Counted from the first letter of the stretch, positions 39,711 to 48,126 are shown. The stretch is DNA of 64,000 bases from Streptomyces sp. NBC_00704 (GCF_036226605.1 NZ_CP109000.1:2104501-2168500), one strand, 5' to 3'. The notes: generated from the letters alone by a model not told the origin. Numbers and translations: made by a program.

Positions 39711-40945
39711 CGTGATCCCGCCTTCCCCCGCTGCACGTTCTTCTCCTTCGGCACCGTCAGTTCGACCTCCGTGCCCTGCCCCGGCGTCGAGATCAGCTCG
39801 GCGCCGCCGCCGAGGTCGCGCAGCCGGCCGCGGATCGACTGGGCCACGCCGAGCCGGCCCTCGCCCTCGGCCTGCGCGAGCCGCCCCTGCGGGATGCCCG
39901 GCCCGTCGTCCCGCACGGTGACGATCACCGCGTCGGGCTCCTCCTCCACCAGGATCCAGGCGCGGGCGTCGTCGCCGGCGTGTCTGCGCACATTGTCCAG
40001 GGCCGCCCCGACCGCCGCCGCCAGCTCCCGCGCGGCGGGCCCCGGCAGCACCACCGGCGCGCCGGGCTCCGCGAGGTTCACCCGGGCCGCGGCGAACGGC
40101 GCGAGCAGGGCGCGCAGATCGAGCGGGCCGTCCGGCTCGGCCTCCTCCGGCGCGGGATCGTCGACGGCGTAGACGACGGCGCCGTCGGCCGCGTCCCGCG
40201 AGACCCGGGAGACGGGCACGAGGCCGCCGGAGACCAGCGTGCGCAGCGCGACCTCCTGTTCCCCGGCCATCCGGCCCAGCTCGGCCGCCTCGCCGCCGAT
40301 GACCGCGCCGCGCCGCTGCACCATGGCCAGCACCTGTAGCACGCTGTCGTGGATGTCCCGGGCGAGGCGCTCGCGCTCGCGGGTCGCCGCCTCGATCTCC
40401 AGGGCGCGGGCGAGGGTGCGCTCGGAGGCGCGGGCCACCTCGACGACGTAGCCGATGGCGATGGAGGCGACCCACACGAGGACGACGTTGTGCACGGTGT
40501 CACGGGCCGGGGTGCCGCGTTCGACGAGGTTGGTCACCGCGACGGCCGTGGACGCGAAGGCCGCCCAGCGCCAGCCGCCCTTGATGGCGAAGGCCAGGAC
40601 CGAGCCGGCGGTCCATATCGACGGCAGCGTCGGCCCGCCCGACTGGATGCGCTCGTGGCTGTCCGCGACGGCGGTGAGCATGATGCCGGTCAGGGCGACC
40701 GCCAGGTCGACGGCGAGGAAACGCCTGGTGCAGCTCGCCGCGTTCGCGACCCTGGGCAGCGTCGCCAGCGTCCACACGAACAGGACGCAGTAGTAGACGA
40801 CGGCGACCCAGGGGCGCGCGAACCCGTCGTAGGCGGTGGCGAAGAAGCCCACCGCGTACAGCATGGTGAGCACCCGGTAGCCGGCGAGCGCACGCCACAG
40901 CGGCAACTCGACCGACATTCTCAGCACTGCCTCGCGCCTGGCCAT
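39707..40945 (-). CDS. macS: Two-component sensor histidine kinase (MacS-like)
   Basis: A 412-aa membrane kinase. About five or six hydrophobic helices cover residues ~18-165 (LTMLYAVGFFATA, VAVVYYCVLFVWTLATL, LAVALTGIMLTAVA, VVLVWVASIAIGYVV). The cytoplasmic part has the NarX-type H-box RERERLARDIHDSVLQVL (phosphoacceptor His), an N-box-like GAALDNVRRHAG and a G-box RDDGPGIPQG. The long membrane input domain fits the DUF5931 group. It is translationally coupled to the downstream regulator. The ligand is unknown. Confidence 0.88.
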   Translation of the reverse strand: MARREAVLRMSVELPLWRALAGYRVLTMLYAVGFFATAYDGFARPWVAVVYYCVLFVWTLATLPRVANAASCTRRFLAVDLAVALTGIMLTAVADSHERIQSGGPTLPSIWTAGSVLAFAIKGGWRWAAFASTAVAVTNLVERGTPARDTVHNVVLVWVASIAIGYVVEVARASERTLARALEIEAATRERERLARDIHDSVLQVLAMVQRRGAVIGGEAAELGRMAGEQEVALRTLVSGGLVPVSRVSRDAADGAVVYAVDDPAPEEAEPDGPLDLRALLAPFAAARVNLAEPGAPVVLPGPAARELAAAVGAALDNVRRHAGDDARAWILVEEEPDAVIVTVRDDGPGIPQGRLAQAEGEGRLGVAQSIRGRLRDLGGGAELISTPGQGTEVELTVPKEKNVQRGKAGSR

Positions 40946-41001
40946 TCGCCCGCCCCCCGGACCGCCGACTACCGCTCTTCGTCCCCCGGCCGCACTGCGT
41001 C

Positions 41002-41886
41002 CTACGGCCGCTCTTCGTCCTTGCTCCGCGCCGCGTCCTCGTTCTGCGCCGCGTCGTCGTTCCGCGCCGCGTCGTCGTTCCGCGCCGTGCCCTCGTTCCG
41101 CGCCGCGTCGTCGTTCCGCTCTTCGTCCTTCTTGGCCTGTTCCTTCTCGGCCTGCGCGAGAGCCGCCTTCGCGGCCTTCTCCGCTTCCTTCTCGGCCTTC
41201 GCCGCCTCCGCGATCTGCCGCTTGGCGGCGGTCGCGTACATGTCGACGTACTCCTGGCCGGAGAGCTTCATGATCTCGTACATGACCTCGTCGGTCACGG
41301 CGCGCAGCACGAAGCGGTCGTGGTCCATGCCCTGGTAGCGGCTGAAGTCCAGCGGCCGGCCGATGCGGATGCCCGGCCGCATGATCTTCGGGAGGACCTT
41401 CCCGGGCGGCTGGATCTTCTCCGTGTCGATCATCGCGACCGGGATCACCGGCGCCCCGGTGGCGAGCGCCACGCGCGCGAGGCCGCCCGGCTTGCCCCGG
41501 TAGAGCCGCCCGTCCGGCGAGCGCGTGCCCTCCGGGTAGATACCGAACAGCTCACCGCGCTCCAGCACGTCCATGCCGCTGCGGATCGCGGCCTCGCCGG
41601 CGCCGCGCCCCCCGGAGCGGTCCACCGGGAGCTGCCCGACGCCCTTGAAGAAGGCCGCCGTCAGCCGGCCCTTCACCCCGGGCGTGGTGAAGTACTCCGC
41701 CTTCGCGATGAAGGTGACCTTGCGGTCCAGGACCGCGGGCAGGAAGAACGAGTCCGAGAAGGACAGGTGGTTGCTCGCCAGGATCGCGGGGCCCTCGTCG
41801 GGGATGTTCTCGAGGCCTTCCACCCAGGGCCTGAAGGCGACCTTCAACGGTCCCCCGATAGCGACCTTCATCGCGCCGTACAACAA
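41002..41886 (-). CDS. plsC: 1-acyl-sn-glycerol-3-phosphate acyltransferase (PlsC type) with repeat tail
   Basis: Acylates lysophosphatidic acid in phospholipid synthesis. The catalytic block NHLSFSDSFFLP (HX4D variant), the EGTRSPDGRLYRGKPGG motif and VIPVAMIDTEKI are all present within ~220 residues. The last ~75 residues are a Lys/Ala/Glu-rich helix and then five RNDDAA-type repeats ending in SKDEERP. The TTG at 41886 has AGGAGG at 7 bp and is preferred; ATG 41871 is the other option. M. tuberculosis Rv2182c is in the equivalent place. Confidence 0.9.
   Translation of the reverse strand: MLYGAMKVAIGGPLKVAFRPWVEGLENIPDEGPAILASNHLSFSDSFFLPAVLDRKVTFIAKAEYFTTPGVKGRLTAAFFKGVGQLPVDRSGGRGAGEAAIRSGMDVLERGELFGIYPEGTRSPDGRLYRGKPGGLARVALATGAPVIPVAMIDTEKIQPPGKVLPKIMRPGIRIGRPLDFSRYQGMDHDRFVLRAVTDEVMYEIMKLSGQEYVDMYATAAKRQIAEAAKAEKEAEKAAKAALAQAEKEQAKKDEERNDDAARNEGTARNDDAARNDDAAQNEDAARSKDEERP
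41023..41118. repeat. 18-bp tandem repeat in the plsC 3' end
   Basis: Five copies of GTTCCGCGCCGCGTCGTC, two of them with substitutions. They encode the repeated DDAARN block on the minus strand; the length is a multiple of three so the frame is kept. Confidence 0.8.
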
Positions 41887-42028
41887 GCGAGTGCCTCCTG
41901 TTTGTGTCGCACAGACCTTAACCCGCCGGTGGCGGCAAAGGCTCCGGCGACCCTGGTCGGTGTCGGTGGGGTCGCGTACGGTGAAACACACGTCCCTCCC
42001 ATGCAGAACAGACGAAGACAGGAGACCG

Positions 42029-42811
42029 ATGGTGCCGGTCCTTCCTGGAGCCGAGCCGTACCGCCATGAGGGCGGGGAGGTCGCCGTGCTCCTCTGCCAT
42101 GGCTTCACCGGTTCCCCGCAGTCGCTGCGCCCCTGGGCGGAGCATCTGGCCGGGCAGGGCCTGACCGTCTCGCTGCCGCTGCTGCCCGGGCACGGCACGC
42201 GCTGGCAGGACATGGCCCTCACCGGCTGGCAGGACTGGTACGCCGCGGTGGACCGCGAGCTGCGCGCGCTGCGCCGCCGGTGCGCACGGGTGTTCGTGGC
42301 CGGTCTGTCCATGGGCGGCGCGCTGGCCCTGCGGCTGGCCGCCCGGCACGGGGAGGCGGTGGACGGGGTCGTCGTCGTCAACCCGGCGAACAAGGTCCAC
42401 GGTCTGGCCGCCCGCGCCCTCCCGGTGGCCCGCCACGTCGTGCGCACGACGAAGGGGATCACCAGCGACATCGCCAAGGGGGGCGTCCTGGAGAGCGGCT
42501 ACGACCGGGTGCCGCTGCACTCGGCGCACTCCCTGCGGACCTTCCTGCGGCTGGTGGACGGCGAGCTGCCGCAGGTCACCCAGCCGTTGCTGCTGCTGCA
42601 CAGCGTCCACGACCACGTGGTGCCGCCCGCCGACTCGGCCCGGGTGCTCAGCCGGGTGTCGTCGACGGACGTGACCGAGATCCTGCTGGAACAGAGCTAC
42701 CACGTGGCAACGTTGGACCACGATGCGGACCGGATCTTCGAGGAGAGCTACGCGTTCATCGCCCGGATCGCGCCCAGTGTCGGCAAGGAAGGGACGGCCG
42801 TAGGTGGCTGA
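42029..42811 (+). CDS. Alpha/beta-hydrolase (carboxylesterase type)
   Basis: A 260-aa esterase-like protein. It begins MVPVLPGAEPYRHEGGEVAVLLCHGFTGSP, has the oxyanion HGFTGSPQSLRPW, the nucleophile Ser in VAGLSMGGALALRLA, the Asp in LLLHSVHDHVVPPADS and the catalytic His in EQSYHVATLDHDADRI. The pattern is that of Est30-like thermophilic carboxylesterases. ATG 42029 has AGGAG upstream and TACGGT (41978-41983) as a possible -10. The stop overlaps the start of the next gene by 8 bp. Confidence 0.9.
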   Translation: MVPVLPGAEPYRHEGGEVAVLLCHGFTGSPQSLRPWAEHLAGQGLTVSLPLLPGHGTRWQDMALTGWQDWYAAVDRELRALRRRCARVFVAGLSMGGALALRLAARHGEAVDGVVVVNPANKVHGLAARALPVARHVVRTTKGITSDIAKGGVLESGYDRVPLHSAHSLRTFLRLVDGELPQVTQPLLLLHSVHDHVVPPADSARVLSRVSSTDVTEILLEQSYHVATLDHDADRIFEESYAFIARIAPSVGKEGTAVGG

Positions 42812-43463
42812 GCACGACTCCGACCGCGAGGACCGGGAGAACCGGGACGAGCGGGACGGCCTGGACGCCCGGCGGGGCCACGAGCCGGAGGAGCAGAGCG
42901 TGCCCTTCGACGAGGCCGCGGCGTGGGCGGCGATCGTCGCCGGGTTCGGCGAGGAGCCCCCGGACCCGCCGGGCGCCAAGCCGTTCAAGTCGGTCGAGGA
43001 CCTGGCGCTCCTGGAGGTCGGGGCGAACGACGAAGAGCCGGGGACGAAAACGGGCGAAGAGCCCGTCAAGGAGCCCGGCGAGGAGAAGAAACCGGCCAAG
43101 CCGCTGGGCAGCTCGGTCGCCTTCGCGCCCGGCGTCGGCCCGCGCGACCACACGCTCGCCGAGCCCGCCGAGGGATCCTCCGGCAAGGGCGACGAGGACG
43201 ACGAGGACGACGACGAGGGTCACTTCGTCCCGCCGGAGCCGCCGCCGCTGCCCGCCGCCGACACCACGGCCAAGTTTGCCTGGCTCGGGGTGATCGGCGG
43301 ACCGGTGCTGCTCCTGCTGTCGGTGCTGCTCGGCTGGGAGATGACGTGGTGGCTGACGACCGTCTGCGTCGGCGGCTTCCTCGGCGGTTTCGCCACCCTG
43401 GTGGTGCGGATGCGGCCGGACGACGAGGACGAGGGCGACCCCGGGCGGGGAGCGGTCGTCTAG
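42804..43463 (+). CDS. Acidic membrane protein of unknown function
   Basis: A 219-aa protein: about 150 residues of acidic, Pro/Glu/Asp-rich, probably disordered sequence, then two membrane helices (FAWLGVIGGPVLLLLSVLLGW and LTTVCVGGFLGGFATLVV) and a short acidic tail. GTG 42804 overlaps the esterase stop, suggesting coupling. The stop (TAG 43461-43463) overlaps the convergent gene's stop at CTAG. No enzymatic motif seen; Rv2183c occupies a comparable position in M. tuberculosis, but I cannot confirm homology. Confidence 0.75.
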   Translation: MAEHDSDREDRENRDERDGLDARRGHEPEEQSVPFDEAAAWAAIVAGFGEEPPDPPGAKPFKSVEDLALLEVGANDEEPGTKTGEEPVKEPGEEKKPAKPLGSSVAFAPGVGPRDHTLAEPAEGSSGKGDEDDEDDDEGHFVPPEPPPLPAADTTAKFAWLGVIGGPVLLLLSVLLGWEMTWWLTTVCVGGFLGGFATLVVRMRPDDEDEGDPGRGAVV

Positions 43464-44251
43464 GGCGTGCTGCCCGCGCCGGCCTGATGCGATGACCCGG
43501 CGGCGGGGACCCTGACGGCGGCGAGGACCGGCAGGTGGTCGGTGGCCGCGCGCAGGTCGGCGTCGGTGACCCCGGGCAGCCCGCGCGGCACCCCGCAGCC
43601 CAGTGCCCGCACGCCCTTCGTGGCGAAGATCGCGTCGATGCGGCGGTCCGGCCCGTGGGCGGGGAACGTGTGCTCGCTCCCCCAGGGCGCGGCCGTGCGG
43701 CAGTCCTGGAGGGTCGCGGCCAGCCGTCCGAAGGTGCGTCCGTCGGGCCCTTCGTTGATGTCGCCGCCCGCGATCGCGTGCTCCACGCCCAGCCCGGCCA
43801 GCCGGTCGAGGAGCATGCCGCCCTGCTCGCGGCGTTCGGCCGCCGTCAGCCCGAGATGACAGCTGACGACGCCCACCCGCGCGTCCCCGAAGCGCACCAC
43901 CGCGGTGGCCAGTCCGCGCCGGAACCGACCCGGCGTGAGCGGCAGCAGCACGTCCTCGGTGCGCTCGACGGTGGCGCGCAGCGAGCACAGGACGGCCGGC
44001 CCCGCGGCCGTGCCGCCGCCGGTGAGGATGACCTGGCCGGTGGCCGCGGCGAGCCGGGCCAGCTTCTTGCGCCAGCGGAAGAAGATCGGCGACTCCTGGA
44101 GGAGGACCAGGTCGGGAGCGCAGGCGGTGATGACCCGGGCGAGCGCGTCGGTGTCGTCCCGCAGGGAGCGGACGTTGTAGCTGAGGACCCGGATGACGGC
44201 CGAACCGTCGGGCTCGGTGCGGGAGTTCGGAAGCGGCGAGGTCGTCGGCAT
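43460..44251 (-). CDS. Endonuclease/exonuclease/phosphatase family protein
   Basis: A 263-aa metal-dependent phosphoesterase fold: VLSYNVRSLRDD (N-terminal Asn motif), LVLLQESPIFF (metal Glu), VVSCHLGLTAAERREQ (catalytic His), AGGDINEGPDGRTF and DRRIDAIFATKGV, ending with the ATDHLPVLAAVRV His-Asp motif. The substrate is unknown: it could be a nuclease or a small-molecule phosphatase. The ATG at 44251 follows TATCTT by 7 bp, consistent with a leaderless mRNA. Confidence 0.85.
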   Translation of the reverse strand: MPTTSPLPNSRTEPDGSAVIRVLSYNVRSLRDDTDALARVITACAPDLVLLQESPIFFRWRKKLARLAAATGQVILTGGGTAAGPAVLCSLRATVERTEDVLLPLTPGRFRRGLATAVVRFGDARVGVVSCHLGLTAAERREQGGMLLDRLAGLGVEHAIAGGDINEGPDGRTFGRLAATLQDCRTAAPWGSEHTFPAHGPDRRIDAIFATKGVRALGCGVPRGLPGVTDADLRAATDHLPVLAAVRVPAAGSSHQAGAGSTP

Positions 44252-44296
44252 AGCGATCAAGATACGCCGCCGCGTCCCGAACGTCCGGAAAAGCGA

Positions 44297-44320
44297 ACGG
44301 GGGCTGCGAGCAGCCCCCGT
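44297..44320 (-). terminator. Terminator downstream of glkA
   Basis: ACGGGGGCTGC (44297-44307) pairs with GCAGCCCCCGT (44310-44320), an 11-bp perfect stem with a 2-nt minimal loop. On the minus strand it is followed by TCGCTTTT, so it works as an intrinsic terminator. Confidence 0.65.
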
Positions 44321-44391
44321 GTTACCGCCGTCCCACCGCACGCCGTCCCACCGCACGCCGTCCCGCCGCACGCCGGACCGGTGTGCCGGAT

Positions 44392-44463
44392 CGCCGGTAC
44401 GGCCGGTGCGGCCGGTGCGGCCGGTGCGGCCGGTGCGGCCGGTGCGGCCGGTGCGGCCGGTAC
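44392..44463. repeat. Tandem 9-bp repeats GGCCGGTGC
   Basis: Six perfect copies of GGCCGGTGC (44401-44454) flanked by GGCCGGTAC variants. The unit is the reverse complement and rotation of the 9-mer in thiS (GGCCGCACC). Confidence 0.9.
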
Positions 44464-44499
44464 GACCCGGTCGGCACGACCGATCCGGCCGGCACAACC

Positions 44500-44730
44500 G
44501 GTCCGCCACGCCCGGCACGCCCGGCACGCCGTCACGCCCGTCGCGACCGGCCCGTCCGGCACGACCGGCCCGTCCGGCACGACCGGCCCGTCCGGCCCGT
44601 CCGGCACGGTCGGCACGACCGGCCCGTCCGGCACGGTCGGCACGACCGGCCCGTCCGGCACAACCGGCACGTCCGCCGCGACCGGCACGCCAGGCCCGTC
44701 CGTCACGCCCGGTCCGTCCGTCACCGCCGT
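44500..44730. repeat. Degenerate CCGTCCGGCACGACC repeats
   Basis: About ten copies of a 15-bp unit (GGCCCGTCCGGCACG(A/G)(C/T)C variants) with a few 30-bp higher-order copies, the pattern of slipped replication. It reads as Val-Pro-Asp-Gly-Pro repeats on the minus strand. Confidence 0.75.
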
Positions 44731-44752
44731 GCGCCCGCCGGCGGCGGCGCGG

Positions 44753-45706
44753 CTACATGATCGGGTCGGGCTCTCTGGCCAGGTCCGCCGCGCCGACCAG
44801 GCCCGCCTTGTTGCCGAGCTGGGCCGCGATGACGTCGGCCACCGGACGCCAGTTGCCGCCGACCAGCCACCGCTTGTAGGACTTGCGGATCGGGTCGAGG
44901 ACCAGTTCGCCCTCGTCGGAGAGGCCGCCGCCGACGATGAAGGCCGACGGGTCGAACAGGGACGCGAGGTCGGCCAGGCCGGCGCCGGCCCAGCGGGCCA
45001 GCTCGCGGTAGGAGTCGACGGCGACCGGGTCGCCCTGGCGGGCGGCCATGGAGATGTGCTTGCCCTCGATGCCGTCCGGGCTGCCGTCGCCGAGGCCGAG
45101 CAGGACCTCGGCGTTCTCCGGGGTGGCGTTGGCGCGCTGCTTGGCGTAGCGCACCAGGGCGCGGCCGGAGGCGTACTGCTCCCAGCAGCCCTGCGAGCCG
45201 CAGCCGCACAGCAGGCCGTCCGGCACCATGCGGATGTGGCCGAACTCGGCGGCGACGCCGAAGTGGCCGCGGCGCAGCTTGTTGCCGATGATGATGCCGC
45301 CGCCGAGGCCGGTGCCGAGCGTGATGCAGATGACGTTGCGGTGCCCCTTGCCGGCGCCGAACTTGTACTCGCCCCAGGCCGCGGCGTTGGCGTCGTTCTC
45401 CACGACGACCGGGAGACCGACGCGGGCCTCGACCTCCGCCTTCAGCGGCTCCTGGCGCCAGTCGATGTTGGGCGCGAAGTAGACCGTCGAGCGCTGCCGG
45501 TTGACGTAACCGGCGGCGCCGATGCCCACCCCGACGATGTCGTGTCCCACGCGCGCGCCGTCGACTGCGGCGGCGATGGCGTCCACGATGGCCTCGGGCG
45601 TGCCCGGGGTCGGCACCTGGTGGGTCGACAGGATGCTGCCTTCCTCATCGACCACGCCGGCCGCGATCTTCGTGCCGCCGATGTCGACGCCGATGGTGAG
45701 TCCCAT
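44753..45706 (-). CDS. glkA: ROK-family glucokinase
   Basis: Phosphorylates glucose and is the main glucose kinase of Streptomyces, also needed for carbon catabolite repression. The 317-aa protein starts GLTIGVDIGGTKIAAGVV, has ENDANAAAWGEYKFGAGKG, TLGTGLGGGIIIG, the zinc motif CGCGSQGCWEQYASG, and EFGHIRM. Length is the same as I recall for S. coelicolor GlkA (SCO2126). ATG 45706 is used. It lies 67 bp after the SCO2127-like gene, on the same strand. Confidence 0.96.
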   Translation of the reverse strand: MGLTIGVDIGGTKIAAGVVDEEGSILSTHQVPTPGTPEAIVDAIAAAVDGARVGHDIVGVGIGAAGYVNRQRSTVYFAPNIDWRQEPLKAEVEARVGLPVVVENDANAAAWGEYKFGAGKGHRNVICITLGTGLGGGIIIGNKLRRGHFGVAAEFGHIRMVPDGLLCGCGSQGCWEQYASGRALVRYAKQRANATPENAEVLLGLGDGSPDGIEGKHISMAARQGDPVAVDSYRELARWAGAGLADLASLFDPSAFIVGGGLSDEGELVLDPIRKSYKRWLVGGNWRPVADVIAAQLGNKAGLVGAADLAREPDPIM

Positions 45707-45773
45707 GAATCCCTCAGTTTCGGTCGAGCCCCGCTACGGCCAACCGTACCCGAGGCCCTGCCCCGGGAGGGCT

Positions 45774-46277
45774 TCAGTCCAAGTCGATGCGCTGGCCGGG
45801 GCCCGTGCCCTCGCCGCCGTCGGGGCCCGTGTCGCGCGGGTCGCCCGCTCCGGCGGTCCAGCGCCGCTCCTGGGTCTGGACCGCTGAGCGGTAGGCGGCG
45901 AGGAGTTCGCCGCCGGCCGCCGCGAGGTGGTCGAAGACGTCCGGGTTGCGCTCGATCACGGGCTCCACCGCCGCTCTGGCCTGCTGGACGACCTGGCGGA
46001 CGGCCTGCTGGGCCGCGGGGCCGGCGACCGCTCCGAGCAGCGGGGACTGGATCGACGACAGCTTGTCGGTGACGGCGTCGACGAGCTTGCGCAGTTCCTC
46101 GGCGGCCGAGCCCGGCTGCGGGCCGTGCTCGGCGCGGCGGCGGGCCTTCTCCGCCGCCAGGTCCTCGGCGGCGGCGGTGGCCCAGGCGTCGGCGTCGCTC
46201 ACGCGCGGTTGCTCGTCGGCCGTCCCGGCGCCGGCGGGCTCCCCGGCTGCGTCGGGCGTGGGGCGCTCTTCGCTCAT
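45774..46277 (-). CDS. SCO2127-like protein (DUF5304), upstream of glkA
   Basis: A 167-aa helical, Ala/Gln/Arg-rich protein with no enzymatic motif; the core is the stretch AEELRKLVDAVTDKLSSIQSPLLG and AAQQAVRQVVQQARAAVEPVI. Its place directly upstream of glkA fits S. coelicolor SCO2127, which has been reported to affect glkA and glucose-uptake gene expression. I rely on position and general size, as no conserved fold is recognised. ATG 46277 is used. Confidence 0.7.
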   Translation of the reverse strand: MSEERPTPDAAGEPAGAGTADEQPRVSDADAWATAAAEDLAAEKARRRAEHGPQPGSAAEELRKLVDAVTDKLSSIQSPLLGAVAGPAAQQAVRQVVQQARAAVEPVIERNPDVFDHLAAAGGELLAAYRSAVQTQERRWTAGAGDPRDTGPDGGEGTGPGQRIDLD

Positions 46278-46358
46278 GGCGGACTCCTGACGACTGCGGG
46301 TTGACGAGGCCTGGCCGCGGCTCGCCCTTACGACGTTACCCGAACGGCGGTGTCCGGT

Positions 46359-47525
46359 TCAGCGCGTCCGCGGCCACAGGGCGGGATCGGGCGCGAAGCG
46401 CACGCACAGCGCGCCGTCGCGCAGGGCCGCTCCGTCGACGGTGCAGCGGCGCAGCACGGAGGGCAGGGCGACGATGCGGCGGAACGGCCCGGCGGTGACG
46501 ACGAGTTCGTCGCCGCGCCGGACCAGGTCGAGTTCGTCGCGGACGGCGCCGGGCAGCGGGAGGCGCCACACGAGCACGCCGTCCTGGGCGAGCCGGTCGG
46601 CGACGGGCCACTCGACCGGGGCGGCCGCCGGGCCGACGGCGGGGACGGCGAGCGCGGCGAGGTCGTCGGCGCCGCGGGGGTCGTGGCCGAGGTGGGCGAC
46701 GGGACGGGCCGGGGCGCCCCACTCCTCCAGTGCCTTGCGCTGCTGGGTGACGAGCCGGCCGAGCCGGCCGGCGTCGGCGGCGTCCTCGGGCAGGACCCGG
46801 TTGGCGACGAGCGACTCGACGGGCAGGGCGCGCAGGGCCAGGCCGAGGCGGGCGTCGCGGATCGCGTCGGCGCCGGCCGGTCCGGGCTCGGCGACGAGCC
46901 GCACGGCGGTCCCCCGGTCGGCGAGGACGGCTTCGACGGCGGCCAGCTCGGTGTCCCAGCGGGCCGTCGTCTCGTAGAGCCACTCGGCGGGCATCGGCAC
47001 GCCGGCGAGGCGGCCGAGCATGGGGCGCAGGGCGCGGGCCGCCTGGCGTTCGGGCGGGAGCAGCCGGCGCAGATAGCGGCGCAGTTCCTCGGGGAGGGCC
47101 AGCAGGGCGAGGGCCTGCGGGGCGGGCGGGAGGTCGACCACGAGGAGGTCGTGCGCCTCGGCGAGCGCGGCGTCGCGCAGGGCGCGCAGCAGGGTCAGCT
47201 CCTCGGCGCCGGGCAGGGGGGTGACCTCCTCCGGGTCGAGCCGGGAGGCGCCGAGCAGGTCGAGGACGGTGGCGGCCCGGTCCTGGAAGGCGGCGAGGTC
47301 GTCGCGGAAGCCGGCGGCGGCGTCGGGACGCCAGGCCGTCAGGCGCGGGGCGACGCTCACGGGGACCGGCCCGGTGCGCACTCCGAGGGCCGCGCCGAGG
47401 GTGTCGGCGCGGTCGGCGCCGAGGACGAGGGTGCGGGCGCCCTCCGCCGCCGCGCGCTGTGCCGTGGCGGCCGCGACGGTCGTGCGGCCGCTGCCGCCGG
47501 GGCCGGTGATCAGGAGGGTGCGCAT
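46359..47525 (-). CDS. ArsA-like P-loop ATPase with Arg in the P-loop
   Basis: A 388-aa ATPase resembling ArsA/Get3-type proteins. The P-loop reads ITGPGGSGRTTVAAATAQ, with Arg at the position of the nucleotide-binding Lys, and the second region LLVVDLPPAPQALALLALP matches the Get3 motif LVVDTAPTG-like position. No Cys-based metal site is visible. ATG 47525 is used. It is flanked by an SRPBCC protein, as in M. tuberculosis Rv2184c-Rv2185c. Function is uncertain: ATPase activity is questionable. Confidence 0.75.
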   Translation of the reverse strand: MRTLLITGPGGSGRTTVAAATAQRAAAEGARTLVLGADRADTLGAALGVRTGPVPVSVAPRLTAWRPDAAAGFRDDLAAFQDRAATVLDLLGASRLDPEEVTPLPGAEELTLLRALRDAALAEAHDLLVVDLPPAPQALALLALPEELRRYLRRLLPPERQAARALRPMLGRLAGVPMPAEWLYETTARWDTELAAVEAVLADRGTAVRLVAEPGPAGADAIRDARLGLALRALPVESLVANRVLPEDAADAGRLGRLVTQQRKALEEWGAPARPVAHLGHDPRGADDLAALAVPAVGPAAAPVEWPVADRLAQDGVLVWRLPLPGAVRDELDLVRRGDELVVTAGPFRRIVALPSVLRRCTVDGAALRDGALCVRFAPDPALWPRTR

Positions 47526-47590
47526 GAGGGGGAACGCTACCGGTCGGGCGGCCGCGCGGGTCGCGTCGCGGTCCGGCCGTCCTTCCCGCC

Positions 47591-48046
47591 CTACTTCCCG
47601 CCCGACTCCACGCCCGACTCCACGCGCTTCTTCAGCCCGGCGAGCGCCCGGTCGATGATGACCTTCTCCGCCTTGCGCTTGATCATGCCCAGCATGGGGA
47701 TCTTGACGTCCACGGTCAGCCGGTAGGTCACCCGGGTGGCGCCCGCGCCGGCCGGCTCGAGGAGGTAGGAGCCGTCGAGCTGGCGCAGCATCTGGGACTT
47801 CACGAGCGTCCAGGAGACCTCGTGCCCGCCGCTCCAGGTGTAGCCGAGGACCTGGTCGTCCTTGATGGCGCCGGCGTCCATGACCAGGCGCACCTGTTCG
47901 GCGCGGCCCTGTGCGTCCTCCTTGAGGACCTCGGCCTGCTTCACCTCTCCGGTCCAGTCCGGGTAGCGGGCGAAGTCGGCGATCACCGCCATGACGTCGG
48001 CCGGTGCCGCCTCGATCGTGATGCTCGAGCTGGTGTGTTCCGCCAT
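47591..48046 (-). CDS. SRPBCC-family lipid/ligand-binding protein
   Basis: A 151-aa START-like protein: MAEHTSSSITIEAAPADVMAVIADFARYPDWTGEVKQ is the typical N-terminus, with a long C-terminal helix (IIDRALAGLKKRVESG). ATG 48046 has GGAGGAG upstream. Upstream of the ArsA-like gene on the same strand and 65 bp from it, so they are probably co-transcribed. Its ligand is unknown; M. tuberculosis Rv2185c is the positional equivalent. Confidence 0.88.
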   Translation of the reverse strand: MAEHTSSSITIEAAPADVMAVIADFARYPDWTGEVKQAEVLKEDAQGRAEQVRLVMDAGAIKDDQVLGYTWSGGHEVSWTLVKSQMLRQLDGSYLLEPAGAGATRVTYRLTVDVKIPMLGMIKRKAEKVIIDRALAGLKKRVESGVESGGK

Positions 48047-48126
48047 CGCCGTGGCTCCTCCGGATGCGGGCCCGCAAGGGTACGTGTGTGCAGCGTGAAG
48101 GCTACCGCGCGGCCGGTGGGGCGATT

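Larger units (their letters stand above)
44252..44752. other. Repeat-filled 3' region of glkA
   Basis: About 500 bp between glkA (stop 44753) and the EEP gene. Both genes are on the minus strand. A terminator-like hairpin lies at the far end (44297-44320), so this DNA would be transcribed as glkA 3' UTR. It holds a 9-bp tandem array (44392-44463) and degenerate 15-bp-type repeats (44500-44730). A minus-strand frame (VPDGPVV repeats) crosses it but is low-complexity and I do not call it a gene. Confidence 0.6.

Noticed and set aside
44257..44724. Minus-strand 155-codon frame of Val-Pro-Asp-Gly-Pro repeats
   Set aside because: No Shine-Dalgarno, composed of DNA repeats, and interrupts no known family; more likely a by-product of the repeat array.
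44753..45706. glkA as a fructokinase or regulator of the ROK family
   Set aside because: No helix-turn-helix, and length and neighbours match GlkA.
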